From Frondihabitans sp. PhB188 (GTDB lineage Bacteria; Actinomycetota; Actinomycetes; Actinomycetales; Microbacteriaceae), in assembly GCF_003752365.1 (NCBI RefSeq), contig NZ_RJUO01000003.1, positions 1 to 64,000 of the forward strand: 64,000 nucleotides of DNA. The letters run 5' to 3'. Of this stretch, positions 15,234 through 25,045 are shown piece by piece. The position numbers and the translations under genes are program-made. The stretch's first letter is position 1. Every line of letters starts with the position of its first letter. The notes beneath the pieces are model-generated. The model was not told the DNA's origin. It did not search any database and saw nothing but the letters and a program-made list of their open reading frames with translations.

Positions 15234-15428
15234 TCAGCGGCCGAGAAGCTTCTTGATGACCTTGGCGTCGGCCGGAGCCAGCACCTGGTCCTGGTTCAGG
15301 CGGGCCTTGCGCTTGGCGCTCTTGACCTCGAGGTTGTGACGCATGCCGGCCTGCTGCTTCATGAGCTTGCCGGTGCCGGTGACCTTGAACCGCTTCTTGG
15401 AGCCGGAGTGGGTCTTCATCTTGGGCAT
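15234..15428 (-). CDS. rpmI: 50S ribosomal protein L35
   Basis: L35 is a small basic protein of the large ribosomal subunit. The 64-aa sequence [20 protein letters not shown] is the family N-terminus, followed by [21 protein letters not shown] and the usual end VIKKLLGR. It sits between infC (61 nt upstream) and rplT. The intergenic segment after infC contains a GGGTGG-CCACCC-type hairpin (CCACCCGGGATGGCCCGGGTGG region near 15451-15472) that may modulate read-through from infC. Confidence 0.98.
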   Translation of the reverse strand: MPKMKTHSGSKKRFKVTGTGKLMKQQAGMRHNLEVKSAKRKARLNQDQVLAPADAKVIKKLLGR

Positions 15429-15489
15429 AGTCGTTACTTTCTTCTAGGAACCACCCGGGATGGCCCGGGTGGCGCGAAGCGGGCCGGTG

Positions 15490-16122
<633 letters not shown>

Positions 16123-16306
16123 GCGGGGCTCCTCTAACTGAGTCAACACGCGACGGTTGGTCACGCGGGCGAAAGAGGAGCGGTCGATGCACGTCGGAAC
16201 AGGCATCCACACCCTTGAAGCTGACCTCGCGTGCAGTGCACGTGAAGATCGGGGTGACAACTACCCGGTAACCTGAGGTCGCGGGTGGGAGAGACTCCAC
16301 TTTCAA

Positions 16307-16326
16307 TACGGGCGCAGGCGCCCGTA
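16307..16326. repeat. Perfect 20-nt palindrome in the infC leader
   Basis: TACGGGCGCAGGCGCCCGTA has 9-bp arms and a 2-nt loop. It lies between infC and the divergent DUF1844 gene, close to a possible minus-strand -10 (TAAGCT, 16337-16342). It would form a hairpin at the very 5' end of the roughly 200-nt infC leader. Regulatory role is inferred. Confidence 0.5.
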
Positions 16327-16351
16327 GCCGTCCAGAAGCTTAGCAGAGAGA

Positions 16352-16741
16352 ATGCCAGTGAGCCACACCAACGCCGATCACGTCTCGCCCTACGACTCGA
16401 TGGGCGACGGCGTCGACGAAGTCGGCGCCGAACGCGACATCGCCGAGGTGCCGGCCGTCGAGGTCATCAACACCGTAGCCGTCCACCTCCTCAGCGCCGC
16501 GGCCGTCAAGGTCGGGCTCGCCGACTCCCCCGACGAGCAGACCGACCTCGACGAGGCCCGCAAGCTCATCACCGCCCTGGCCGGCCTCGTCACGGCTGCA
16601 GCCCCCGAGATCGGCGACACGCACGCGCGGGCTCTTCGCGACGGACTGCGCAGCCTCCAGCTGGCGTTCCGCGAAGCCTCGCCGATCCCGGACGCCGTGG
16701 GGCAGGGGCCGGGGGAGAAGTACACCGGGCCCGTCAACTAG
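16352..16741 (+). CDS. DUF1844 family protein
   Basis: This 129-aa acidic protein belongs to the DUF1844 family, found beside infC in many actinobacteria. The core is VEVINTVAVHLLSAAAVKVGL (about 38-58), then DLDEARKLITALAGLVTAAAPEI and LRDGLRSLQLAFREAS. All predicted helices are amphipathic, there is no signal peptide and no catalytic motif. The end PGEKYTGPVN is typical. ATG at 16352 follows GCAGAGAGA; GTG two codons later is an alternative. The gene points away from infC and its last 8 bases overlap the end of sseB on the other strand. Function is unknown. Confidence 0.85.
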   Translation: MPVSHTNADHVSPYDSMGDGVDEVGAERDIAEVPAVEVINTVAVHLLSAAAVKVGLADSPDEQTDLDEARKLITALAGLVTAAAPEIGDTHARALRDGLRSLQLAFREASPIPDAVGQGPGEKYTGPVN

Positions 16742-17552
16742 CGGCGACGACCTTGAGACCCAGGCTGTCGACGCGCTCCGCGATGACCGGGTCAAGGGCC
16801 CAGGCCTGCTGAAGTCGCTGGAGCAGGGCCGACAGCTCGGCGCGGTCGAGCCCCGGCCGGAGCCCCAGCTGCACGACGACCTCGGGCCCCGTGAGCGCGG
16901 ACGGTCCAGGCTGGGGCGCGAGTCCGACGGATGCGACTGCGGGCTCGAGCTCGACCGAAGCGACGAATGCCCGGGCCACGTCGGGATCGAGGGCCGCCGG
17001 GACCCACGGCAGGTCCTGCGCAAGAGCCCAGAGTGCTGGTCTCCGCACGCCGAACTCGGTCTCCGAGCCGGGATCGAGCACCATCAGCTCGGTCGACTCC
17101 GCCGCCGCCGCGATGGCGATCCGGCGCGACTGCGCAGGAACTGGACGTGCGAACCTGTTCCACGCCTGGAGCGTCCGCACCGAGGTGAAGGCCGGCAGCA
17201 CCGTGCGGCCGTCGGGGCCGGCCACGGTCACGATCGCGAGTTCCTGCGTCTTGTCGACCCGTACGCCGTGCTCGCCCGCGCCCTCGTCGCCCGCGTGCGC
17301 CAGGAGCGGGATGAGGAGGCGGGCGGCGCGCAGGGCGTCGAGCACCGCCGCCTCGTCGGCCTGCCCGGCGAGATGGGCTTCGAGCGCGGCCAGGAGGGCG
17401 GGGTCGGCTGATCCGTCGTCGCCGGCGTAGGTGGTGTCGTGCGCCTGGAAGGTGCGCCCCTCCCAGGGGTTCCCGGCGCTGTCGGCGCCGAGCGACCGGG
17501 CGAATCCGTGCGCCTCGGCCTGGTCGTGGCCGTGATCGAGCGGCTCGGCCAT
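16734..17552 (-). CDS. SseB-domain protein
   Basis: The 272-aa protein has an SseB-type domain in its middle (about 75-190), with DGRTVLPAFTSVRTLQAWNRF as the recognisable strand-helix unit, and a C-terminal part of similar make-up. ATG at 17552 shares one base with the hisA stop, so it is coupled to the his operon, a link seen in related actinobacteria. No enzyme motif or membrane segment is seen. SseB was described as a serine-sensitivity enhancer in enterobacteria, but the role here is not known. Two copies of the word GCAGGAACT lie in this gene, 105 bp apart (17134 and 17239, opposite orientation). Confidence 0.75.
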   Translation of the reverse strand: MAEPLDHGHDQAEAHGFARSLGADSAGNPWEGRTFQAHDTTYAGDDGSADPALLAALEAHLAGQADEAAVLDALRAARLLIPLLAHAGDEGAGEHGVRVDKTQELAIVTVAGPDGRTVLPAFTSVRTLQAWNRFARPVPAQSRRIAIAAAAESTELMVLDPGSETEFGVRRPALWALAQDLPWVPAALDPDVARAFVASVELEPAVASVGLAPQPGPSALTGPEVVVQLGLRPGLDRAELSALLQRLQQAWALDPVIAERVDSLGLKVVAAS

Positions 17553-18298
17553 CAGCGCCCGGCGACGTCCAGAGCCGCGCCGAGCGTGAAGGCGCCCGCG
17601 TAGAGGGCCTTGCCGACGATGGCGCCCTCGAGGCCGTGCGGGACGAGCTCGCGGAGTGCGACCAGGTCGTCGAGGCTGGAGATGCCGCCCGAGGCGACGA
17701 CCGGGCGGTCGGTGCGCTCCATGACCTGCTTGAGGAGCTCGATGTTCGGCCCCTGGAGAGTGCCGTCTTTCGTGACGTCGGTGACGACGTAGCGGGCGCA
17801 GCCGGCCTCCTCGAGGCGGGCGAGCACCTCGAACAGGTCGCCGCCTTCCTGCGTCCAGCCGCGCGCGGCCAGCGTCGTGCCGCGCACATCCAGGCCCACC
17901 GCGATGGCGTCGCCGTACTGGGCGATGACGTGGGCCGCCCACTCGGGGTTCTCGAGGGCGGCCGTGCCGAGGTTGATCCGCTTCACGCCGGTCTCGAGGG
18001 CCGCCTCGAGCGACGCGTCGTCGCGGATTCCGCCTGACAGCTCGACGTCGATGCCCTTGACGTGCGAGATGACGCGGCGGATGACCTCGCGGTTGTCGCC
18101 ACGGCCGAAGGCCGCATCGAGGTCGACCAGGTGGAGCCACTCGGCGCCCTGGTCTTTCCAGTCGGCGGCGGCGTCGACGGGGTCGCCGTAGTTGGTCTCG
18201 GTGCCGGCCTCGCCCTGGGTGAGGCGGACGGCCTTGCCGTCGGCGACGTCGACCGCGGGGAGCAGCGTGAGGGCGGGAGTGCTGGTGAAGTCGGTCAT
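17552..18298 (-). CDS. hisA: HisA/PriA phosphoribosyl isomerase
   Basis: This 248-aa (beta/alpha)8 enzyme isomerises ProFAR to PRFAR in histidine synthesis. The N-terminal strand [15 protein letters not shown] carries the general-base aspartate, and the phosphate loops are ELSGGIRDD (about 85) and [12 protein letters not shown] (about 200). In many actinobacteria a PriA form also does the TrpF step. The sequence alone does not settle that here; presence or absence of trpF in the genome would. It lies 40 nt after hisH with a GGAAAG site before ATG, and overlaps sseB by one base. Confidence 0.94.
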   Translation of the reverse strand: MTDFTSTPALTLLPAVDVADGKAVRLTQGEAGTETNYGDPVDAAADWKDQGAEWLHLVDLDAAFGRGDNREVIRRVISHVKGIDVELSGGIRDDASLEAALETGVKRINLGTAALENPEWAAHVIAQYGDAIAVGLDVRGTTLAARGWTQEGGDLFEVLARLEEAGCARYVVTDVTKDGTLQGPNIELLKQVMERTDRPVVASGGISSLDDLVALRELVPHGLEGAIVGKALYAGAFTLGAALDVAGR

Positions 18299-18338
18299 GG
18301 TGCTTTCCGGTGTGGGTCGCCGCTCGCGGCGGCAGGCG

Positions 18339-19046
18339 CTAGAGGGTCTGGAGCCAGTTGGTCAGGAGGCGGATGCCCGGGGCGCCGGACTTCTCGGGGT
18401 GGAACTGCGTGGCCCAGAGCGGTCCGTTCTCGACGGCCGCCACGAAGGGCCCGCCGTGGTCGGCCCAGGTCACGAGCGGCGACTTGCGCGCGCCGTGGCC
18501 GTCGAGCGACCACTCCTGCGCGGCGTAGGAGTGCACGAAGTAGAACCGCTCGTCACGGATGCCCTCGAAGAGCATGGACTCATCGGGGGCGGACACGGTG
18601 TTCCAGCCCATGTGCGGGAGGACGTCGGCCTTGAGCTCGTCGATCGTGCCCGGCCACTCCCCCAGGCCCTCGGTGGTCTGACCCCGCTCGACGCCGGTCT
18701 CGAAGAGCACCTGCATGCCGACGCAGATGCCGAGGACGGGGCGGCCGCCGGCGAGGCGGCGGTCGATCTTCTCGGCGCCGCGCACCGACTGGAGCTGCGA
18801 CATGACGGCGGAGAAAGCACCCACACCCGGGACGAAGAGACCGTCGGCCTTGGCCACACGGTCGCTGTCGGCCGTGAGCTCGACCTCGGCTCCGGCCAGC
18901 TCGAGCGCCTTGATGGCGGAGTGGACGTTGCCGCTGCCGTAGTCGAGGACGACGACGCGGGGGCGGGCCGCGCCGCTCGGAGCCGTGCGGGCAGTGGACT
19001 CGGCGGCTTCGGCAGACCCTCGGGCATCGGCCTGAGCGTCGGTCAC
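18339..19046 (-). CDS. hisH: Imidazole glycerol phosphate synthase, glutaminase subunit
   Basis: HisH releases ammonia from glutamine and feeds it to HisF. The 235-aa protein is a class I glutamine amidotransferase: oxyanion segment PGVGAF (about 73-78), nucleophile Cys108 in GICVGMQ, and the His-Glu pair in QFHPEKSG near 213. The first 28 residues (Ala/Thr/Ser-rich) precede the usual [10 protein letters not shown] start and are an extension or a mis-chosen start. GTG at 19046 overlaps hisB as GTGA, so I kept it. HisF is not in the window and must be encoded elsewhere. Confidence 0.94.
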   Translation of the reverse strand: MTDAQADARGSAEAAESTARTAPSGAARPRVVVLDYGSGNVHSAIKALELAGAEVELTADSDRVAKADGLFVPGVGAFSAVMSQLQSVRGAEKIDRRLAGGRPVLGICVGMQVLFETGVERGQTTEGLGEWPGTIDELKADVLPHMGWNTVSAPDESMLFEGIRDERFYFVHSYAAQEWSLDGHGARKSPLVTWADHGGPFVAAVENGPLWATQFHPEKSGAPGIRLLTNWLQTL

Positions 19047-19653
19047 AGCGCACCCTTGGTCGACGGAATGCCGTCGACACGCGGATCGGGCTCGATGGCG
19101 GCGCGGAGCGCACGGGCGAACGCCTTGAACTCGGCTTCGGCGATGTGGTGCGGGTCGCGGCCGCCCAGCACGGTGATGTGCACCGTCAGGCCGGCGTGGA
19201 AGGTGATCGCCTCGAAGACGTGGCGCACCATGCTGCCGGTGAAGTGACCGCCGATCAGGTGGAACTCGAAGCCCTCCGGCTCACCGGAGTGCACCAGGTA
19301 CGGGCGCCCGGAGACGTCGACGACCGCCTGGACGAGCGCCTCGTCGAGCGGGACGAGCGCGTCGCCGTAGCGGCGGATGCCCGTCTTGTCGCCGAGGGCC
19401 TCGCGGAGGGCGGTGCCGAAGGTGATGCCGATGTCTTCGACCGTGTGGTGCACGTCGATGTCGGTGTCGCCGGTCGCCTTGAGGTCGAGGTCGATCAGCG
19501 AGTGCTTCGACAGGGCCGTGAGCAGGTGGTCGTAGAACGGCACCGAGGAGTCGATGCGCGAGGTGCCCGTGCCGTCGAGGTCGAGGGAGAGGTCGATGCT
19601 GGACTCGCTCGTGGCCCGCGAGACGGTAGCCGTGCGCGCGGCGCTGTCGGTGC

Positions 19654-19657
<4 letters not shown>
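19043..19657 (-). CDS. hisB: Imidazoleglycerol-phosphate dehydratase
   Basis: HisB dehydrates imidazole glycerol phosphate, using two manganese ions. The 204-aa protein has the metal-binding repeats [13 protein letters not shown] (about 40-52) and HHTVEDIG (about 71-78), with the second pair near [11 protein letters not shown]. It is the monofunctional form, without the phosphatase domain seen in enterobacteria. ATG at 19657 overlaps the hisC stop as ATGA, and its own stop overlaps hisH by 4 nt. Confidence 0.96.
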
Positions 19658-20739
<1,082 letters not shown>

Positions 20740-20745
20740 GAGGCT

Positions 20746-20751
20746 ATTTTA
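20746..20751 (-). promoter_or_regulatory. -10 element of the his operon (leaderless)
   Basis: TAAAAT on the minus strand, then AGCCTC, then the hisC GTG. The remaining gap up to the LysM gene (20752-21011) holds no other gene that I can support. Confidence 0.65.
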
Positions 20752-21011
20752 CGGGGGTCGCGGCATGTGTTGCGCCCGGTACCGGGTGTCCTTAGACGAG
20801 GACGAGGTGCTCGCTCACAAGGCATTCGAGAGCGAGTTGCACGCGCTGCAAGGAACTGCACGGCGCGGCGTGCGCTCATGAAGGATCGCTGCCTCCGAGA
20901 TCCTTGCGAAGCCCCGCCAAGCCCAGCACGCACGCAGAAGCGCCGCCCCGCGAGTGCGAGACGGCGCCGGGCGACGGTGCACGCGAGGTGATGCTGCCTG
21001 GTTCGAGCTGC

Positions 21012-21380
21012 CTAGTTCGAATACTTCGTCGGGATCGCGAGCGACTGCCCCGGCATGACCTGCGTGCTCGACAGGTTGTTGAGCGAGACGATGTCGGAGA
21101 TGACGTCACGCGGATCGGCAGTCGGGGCCACATCTTCGGCGACCTGCCAGAGCGTCTCACCAGCCGCCACGGTGACGTGGTCGAAATGGACGTCGCCCGC
21201 TTGGCCGGTGGCGACCGCGCCGCCGCCCGTCAGAACGAAGCCGGCGATGATCGCGACGGCGGCGAGGAGGACGGCGATCGTGAGGACGACGCGACCCCGA
21301 GCGGTGATGCGGAGGTGGGAGACGGATGCGGTGCGGGTCGCGGGAGCTGCCGTGGGGAAGGCGGTGATCGTTGCGCTCAT
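21012..21380 (-). CDS. LysM-domain membrane protein, SOS-linked (ChiZ/DivS position)
   Basis: A 122-aa protein with a cytoplasmic N-terminus, one membrane span (VVLTIAVLLAAVAIIAGFVL, about 33-52) and a C-terminal LysM domain (about 70-119, VAAGETLWQVAEDVAP and MPGQSLAIPTKY) that would bind peptidoglycan. It is divergent from lexA, the position of Mycobacterium Rv2719c/ChiZ and Corynebacterium DivS, which slow cell division after DNA damage. Its promoter (TTGAAA, 17 nt, TATGTT) is overlapped by a LexA-type box, so SOS induction is likely. I chose ATG at 21380, preceded by GAGAGG. Division-inhibitor function is inferred from position and domain. Confidence 0.8.
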   Translation of the reverse strand: MSATITAFPTAAPATRTASVSHLRITARGRVVLTIAVLLAAVAIIAGFVLTGGGAVATGQAGDVHFDHVTVAAGETLWQVAEDVAPTADPRDVISDIVSLNNLSSTQVMPGQSLAIPTKYSN

Positions 21381-21469
21381 GATGCGTACCTCTCTTGTCG
21401 ATTCTGTCGAGACGACTTGGCTGTGGTCTTTGTGCCAGGCCGCCGGCCGGGGCCGCCTGACACGAAGAG

Positions 21470-21485
21470 GTGTTCCGAAGAACAC
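21470..21485. promoter_or_regulatory. 16-bp perfect palindrome in the LysM gene leader
   Basis: GTGTTCCGAAGAACAC is fully self-complementary. It lies downstream of the LysM gene promoter and 3 bp from its LexA box. It is not a LexA box itself (half-sites are everted). It may be a second operator or an RNA hairpin. Confidence 0.4.
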
Positions 21486-21487
21486 TT

Positions 21488-21503
21488 CCGAACATATCTT
21501 CGA
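21488..21503 (-). promoter_or_regulatory. LexA (SOS) box of the LysM gene
   Basis: Minus strand TCGAAGATATGTTCGG matches the actinobacterial LexA consensus TCGAAC-N4-GTTCGA at all but two positions. It covers the -10 hexamer TATGTT (21491-21496) of the promoter whose -35 is TTGAAA (21514-21519, spacer 17 nt). Confidence 0.65.
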
Positions 21504-21560
21504 TTAACACTGATTTCAAGGGGCTCTAGCCGAAAATCGCAGAAAAATCACGCGACACAC

Positions 21561-21576
21561 TCGAACATGTGTTTGT
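21561..21576 (+). promoter_or_regulatory. LexA (SOS) box of lexA
   Basis: TCGAACATGTGTTTGT has an intact left half and a partly matching right half of the consensus TCGAAC-N4-GTTCGA. It overlaps the -35 of the lexA promoter (TTGTTC 21573-21578, 17 nt, TACAGT 21596-21601), which fits autorepression. Confidence 0.7.
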
Positions 21577-21657
21577 TCTGCTCATTTCGACCGGATACAG
21601 TTTCGATCGGTGGGATCAGTAGAACAGCAGCCACCGACATTCGAGAGAGGTGGGCGC

Positions 21658-22347
21658 GTGACCGAGGCAACGACTACAGAGGCTGGGCCCGATCCCCGTG
21701 CCCGAAAGCCCCTGACGGCGAAGCAGAACCTGATCCTGACGGCCATCCGCGCCTCGATCGCCAGCCGCGGCTATCCGCCGAGCATGCGCGAGATCGGCGA
21801 CGCCGTCGGCCTCGCCTCCCTCTCCAGCGTCACTCACCAGCTCAACCAGCTCGAGCTCGCCGGTGCGATCCGCCGCGACCCCAACCGGCCCCGCGCTCTC
21901 GAGGTGCTCCTCGAGGACCCCGACAAGGTGGTCCCCGAGCCGACGATCGTCCGCTACGACGATGACGACAACGTGACCGCTCGCGTGCCTCTGGTCGGAC
22001 GCATCGCCGCAGGCATCCCGATCACCGCCGAGCAGCAGGTCGAAGACGTCATGCCGCTCCCTCGCACCCTCGTGGGCAAGGGCGAGCTGTTCATGCTCAA
22101 GGTCGTCGGCGAGTCCATGATCGACGCCGCCATCTGCGATGGCGACTGGGTCGTCGTCCGTCAGCAGGGCAACGCCGAGAACGGCGAGATCGTCGCGGCG
22201 ATGCTCGACGACGAGGCGACGGTGAAGGTGTTCCGGCAGCGCGACGGCCACACCTGGCTGCTCCCCCGCAACTCCAACTTCGAGCCGATCATGGGCGACC
22301 ACGCGCAGATCCTCGGCAAGGTCGTCGCCGTCCTGCGGTCTCTGTAG
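21658..22347 (+). CDS. lexA: LexA SOS repressor/autoprotease
   Basis: LexA represses DNA-damage genes and cuts itself when RecA filaments form. The 229-aa protein has an N-terminal winged helix (about 20-85, with [21 protein letters not shown]) and a C-terminal S24 peptidase domain. The cleavage site is Ala118-Gly119 in GRIAAGIP, the nucleophile Ser153 in GESMID and the base Lys190 in ATVKVF. I chose GTG at 21658, 7 nt after GAGAGAGG. GTG at 21610 is 8 nt after the -10 and could be a leaderless start adding 16 residues. A LexA box overlaps its promoter. Confidence 0.96.
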   Translation: MTEATTTEAGPDPRARKPLTAKQNLILTAIRASIASRGYPPSMREIGDAVGLASLSSVTHQLNQLELAGAIRRDPNRPRALEVLLEDPDKVVPEPTIVRYDDDDNVTARVPLVGRIAAGIPITAEQQVEDVMPLPRTLVGKGELFMLKVVGESMIDAAICDGDWVVVRQQGNAENGEIVAAMLDDEATVKVFRQRDGHTWLLPRNSNFEPIMGDHAQILGKVVAVLRSL

Positions 22348-22385
22348 GGGCCCGACGGGGCGAAGCCGCCCGAGAATGCCGAATG

Positions 22386-22406
22386 GCCGCAGGAAGTTCC
22401 TGCGGC
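22386..22406. terminator. Hairpin between lexA and hflX built from an over-represented word
   Basis: Ten-base arms, GCCGCAGGAA and TTCCTGCGGC, around a single G form an almost perfect palindrome after the lexA stop and before the convergent hflX end. Each arm carries GCAGGAA, the core of the word GCAGGAACT that recurs across the window. There is no T-tract, so it is at best an atypical bidirectional terminator. Confidence 0.5.
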
Positions 22407-22429
22407 GATTCGGGTGTGAGGGGTGCGTC

Positions 22430-23959
22430 TCAGTTGGCGAACTCGCGCAGGGGCGCTGCGTCCTGCGGGTAGACCTTGGCCGTGACGCGCGTGCCCTCGG
22501 GGAGGTACTCGACGTCGACGACCGTGCCGATCTCGTGGATGCGCGCGATGACCTCGCCTCGGTCGTACGGAACCAGCAGATCGAGCTCGACCTCGGGCCG
22601 CGGCAGGAGCTCCGCGAGCGTGGCACGCAGCTCGTCGATGCCCTCGCCGGTGCGGGCCGACACGAAGATCGCGTCGGGCACCATCCCGCGCAGCACGAGC
22701 CGCTGGCTCTCGTCGACCAGGTCGCTCTTGTTGAAGACGACGACCTCGGGGATGTCTCGCCCGTCGACCTCCGAGATGACCTCGCGGACCGTCGCCAGCT
22801 GCGCAGCCGGGTCGGGGTGCGAGCCGTCGACGACGTGCACGATGATGTCGCTGTCGTGGACCTCCTCGAGCGTCGAGCGGAAGGCCTCGACCAGCTGATG
22901 CGGAAGGTTGCGCACGAAGCCGACAGTGTCGGCGTACGTGAACGGACGGCCGTCGTCGGTCAGCGACTTGCGCACGGTGGTGTCGAGGGTCGCGAACAGG
23001 GCGTTCTCGACCAGGACTCCGGTGCGAGTCATCCGGTTGAGCAGGCTCGACTTGCCGGCGTTGGTGTAGCCGGCGATCGCGACGCTCGGGACCGCGTTGC
23101 GCGTGCGGTTGGCCCGCTTCGCCTCGCGTGCCGGCTTCATCTCTTTGATCTTCTTGCGCAGGATCGCCATCCGGGTGTGGATCCGGCGTCGATCGAGCTC
23201 GATCTTCGTCTCACCCGGACCGCGCGAGCCCATTCCGTTGCCGGCGCCGACCTGGCCACCGGCCTGGCGCGACATCGACTCGCCCCAGCCGCGGAGCCTC
23301 GGGAGGAGGTACTCGAGCTGCGCGAGCTCGACCTGCGCCTTGCCCTCGCGGCTCTTGGCGTGTTGGCTGAAGATGTCGAGGATGACGGCCGTCCGGTCGA
23401 TCACCTTGACCTTCACCACGTCTTCGAGCGCACGACGCTGGCTCGGTGCCAGCTCGGTGTCGGCGATCACGGTGTCGGCACCGAGTGCCTGCACAGTGGC
23501 CTTCAGCTCGAGCGCCTTGCCCGATCCGAGGTACGTCGACGGGTCGGGGTTCGGCCGGCGCTGCAGGAGGCCGTCGAGCACGACGGCGCCCGCGGTCTCG
23601 GCCAGGGCGGCGAGCTCGCGGATCGAGTTCTCGGCGTCCTGGAGCGACCCCTGCGAGTACACGCCGATCAGCACGACGTTCTCGAGCCGCAGCTGTCGGT
23701 ACTCGACCTCGGTGACGTCTTCGAGCTCGGTCGACAGACCGGCCACGCGCCGGAGCGCCTGGCGGTCGGCCACGTCGAGCTGCTCGCCGTCGAAGCTCTC
23801 GTCGCGGCTGGTGCCCGCACCGGAGAGCCCTTCGGTCTGGATCGCCTGGGCCGGAGCGAACACGCTCAGACCAGCCCTCGACGACGCGTTGCTCAGGATG
23901 CGGTCGACCACGTCGTCGCTCTCCTCGCGCGGTGCATCGGTGCTGGTGTGCTCAGTCAT
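22430..23959 (-). CDS. hflX: Ribosome-associated GTPase HflX
   Basis: HflX is a GTPase that splits stalled 70S ribosomes. The 509-aa protein has an N-terminal nucleotide-binding-like domain (about 80-200), a coiled linker with the conserved GPGETKIELDRRRI, and a G domain: G1 GYTNAGKSSLLN (about 296), G3 DTVGFV and G4 NKSD. The C-terminal part after the G domain is short, as usual. I chose ATG at 23959 (MTEHTSTDAP), 7 nt after TAATGT, so the mRNA is probably leaderless. A GTG three codons upstream would lie at or before the transcription start. It is divergent from a methyltransferase gene with only 41 bp between them. Confidence 0.95.
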   Translation of the reverse strand: MTEHTSTDAPREESDDVVDRILSNASSRAGLSVFAPAQAIQTEGLSGAGTSRDESFDGEQLDVADRQALRRVAGLSTELEDVTEVEYRQLRLENVVLIGVYSQGSLQDAENSIRELAALAETAGAVVLDGLLQRRPNPDPSTYLGSGKALELKATVQALGADTVIADTELAPSQRRALEDVVKVKVIDRTAVILDIFSQHAKSREGKAQVELAQLEYLLPRLRGWGESMSRQAGGQVGAGNGMGSRGPGETKIELDRRRIHTRMAILRKKIKEMKPAREAKRANRTRNAVPSVAIAGYTNAGKSSLLNRMTRTGVLVENALFATLDTTVRKSLTDDGRPFTYADTVGFVRNLPHQLVEAFRSTLEEVHDSDIIVHVVDGSHPDPAAQLATVREVISEVDGRDIPEVVVFNKSDLVDESQRLVLRGMVPDAIFVSARTGEGIDELRATLAELLPRPEVELDLLVPYDRGEVIARIHEIGTVVDVEYLPEGTRVTAKVYPQDAAPLREFAN

Positions 23960-23966
23960 TGCAGTC

Positions 23967-23994
23967 ACATTAGACCTTTCAGGTTCGATAATCT
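23967..23994. promoter_or_regulatory. Overlapping divergent leaderless promoters
   Basis: In 41 bp two -10 elements point outward. TAATGT on the minus strand (23967-23972) is 7 nt before the hflX ATG. TAATCT on the plus strand (23989-23994) is 6 nt before the methyltransferase ATG. Their -35 regions must overlap, so the two promoters may compete. Confidence 0.6.
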
Positions 23995-24000
23995 GTGGGG

Positions 24001-24612
24001 ATGGCCAGCGAGCACTACTTCTCATCGCAGCCGTCGAGTGAGCTCCGACCGCGTGAGATCACGGTCGAGCTCGCCGGGCGCGAACTCTCTCTGGCGACCG
24101 CCGCGGGCGTCTTCAGTCCGGGGCGGATCGATCCGGGCACCGCAGTGCTTCTCGGATCCATGCCGACGCCACCGCGCGACGGCACTTTCCTGGATGTGGG
24201 TTGTGGATGGGGGCCGATCGCTCTCACGCTCGCGCTGCGCTCGCCCGACGCCGAGGTATGGGCCGTCGACGTGAACGAGCGTGTACTCGAGCTTCTCCGC
24301 GAGAACGCGAAGCGGGCCGGGCTGACGAACGTGCACGCCGTGCTGCCAGGCGACGTGCCCGACGACCTCGTCTTCGACGGGATCTGGTCGAACCCGCCGA
24401 TCCGCGTCGGCAAGCAGGCCTTGCACGACATCCTGTCGGCGTGGCTGCCGCGTCTCGGCATCGACATGGAGGCGTACCTCGTCGTCGCGAAGAACCTCGG
24501 AGCCGACTCGCTCCAGCGCTGGATCGCCGACGAACTCGGCCCGGTCGTGGAGATCGAGCGGGATTCGACGTCGAAGGGCTACCGGATCTTGCGGGCTACG
24601 CGGCTGGCCTGA
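24001..24612 (+). CDS. Class I SAM methyltransferase, RsmC/RlmG-like small domain
   Basis: The 203-aa protein has the MTS-type methyltransferase fold. LDVGCGWGPIALTLAL (about 64-79) is the SAM-binding motif I, VWAVDVNERVLELLRENA motif II, and WSNPPIRVGKQALHDIL (about 132-148) holds the N-P-P-[IF] motif of N2-guanine/RNA methyltransferases. Family knowledge suggests 16S or 23S rRNA guanine methylation, but the target is not readable. Only one domain is present, unlike the two-domain enterobacterial RsmC. The start ATG is 6 nt after TAATCT. The stop codon lies inside the first copy of a 16-bp tandem repeat. Confidence 0.85.
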   Translation: MASEHYFSSQPSSELRPREITVELAGRELSLATAAGVFSPGRIDPGTAVLLGSMPTPPRDGTFLDVGCGWGPIALTLALRSPDAEVWAVDVNERVLELLRENAKRAGLTNVHAVLPGDVPDDLVFDGIWSNPPIRVGKQALHDILSAWLPRLGIDMEAYLVVAKNLGADSLQRWIADELGPVVEIERDSTSKGYRILRATRLA

Positions 24613-24667
24613 CGAGGCGCTGGCGTGACGAGCTGCTGGCCTGACGACTTGCTGGCCTGACGCGCCG
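24604..24667. repeat. 16-bp tandem repeat, four copies, at a gene end
   Basis: Units at 24604, 24620, 24636 and 24652 share CTGGCSTGACGA followed by four variable bases. The first unit contains the methyltransferase stop codon TGA. Because 16 is not a multiple of 3 the copies read different frames, so gain or loss of units would not matter beyond the stop. Confidence 0.7.
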
Positions 24668-24881
24668 AGTGTCGCGGTCGGGACTGTTCGCTTGATACGA
24701 ACTGGTGCAGGAACTGCACGGGGAGACTTCGGTCTCAGATGAAGAACTTCATTGTGCGAGTTTAGCGGGTCGGCGGCGCTGAGGCCAGGGGTGGGCGGTG
24801 GCTGGGTCGCGCCGGCGGGGTCGGTGGTGGCGGGGTGCGAGTTCCTGCGCCCGCGGTCGGGGGTGCGTGTCGGCGCGGGTA

Positions 24882-25036
24882 CCCGCCGAAGCGGCGCAGC
24901 CCCGGGGCAATCGCGGCGGGATCGAGCCGGAACGGCGGGTGCGACGCCGCCGGGGCTCACCCCGACCCAGCAGAGCCCGCCGAAGCGGCGCAGCCCCGCC
25001 ACACAGCCGGCGGGATCGAGCCGAAACGGCGGGTGC
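24882..25036. repeat. 61-bp direct repeat, two copies, with inverted ends
   Basis: Copies at 24882-24942 and 24976-25036 are the same length and identical except for a 9-bp internal block and one base. Each begins CCCGCCGAAGCGGC and ends with CGGCGGGTGC, so the ends CCCGCCG and CGGCGGG are inverted. Together with the 16-bp repeats and two GCAGGAACT words (24707, 24840) they fill the 433-bp gap before dapF; no gene is supported there. Confidence 0.65.
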
Positions 25037-25045
25037 AGCCCCGCG

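Noticed and set aside
16123-16260. ATG start at 16260 for infC
   Set aside because: It adds 46 non-family residues, and the strong Shine-Dalgarno AGAGGAG before ATC would lie inside the coding region.
22386-22406. Standard intrinsic terminator after lexA
   Set aside because: The hairpin has no T-tract and only a single-base loop; I list it with low confidence because of its word content.
22376-24274. 632-codon plus-strand frame opposite hflX
   Set aside because: It has no start context and lies antisense to a well conserved GTPase.
24613-25045. CRISPR array
   Set aside because: The 16-bp and 61-bp repeats have no regular unique spacers and no cas genes are near.
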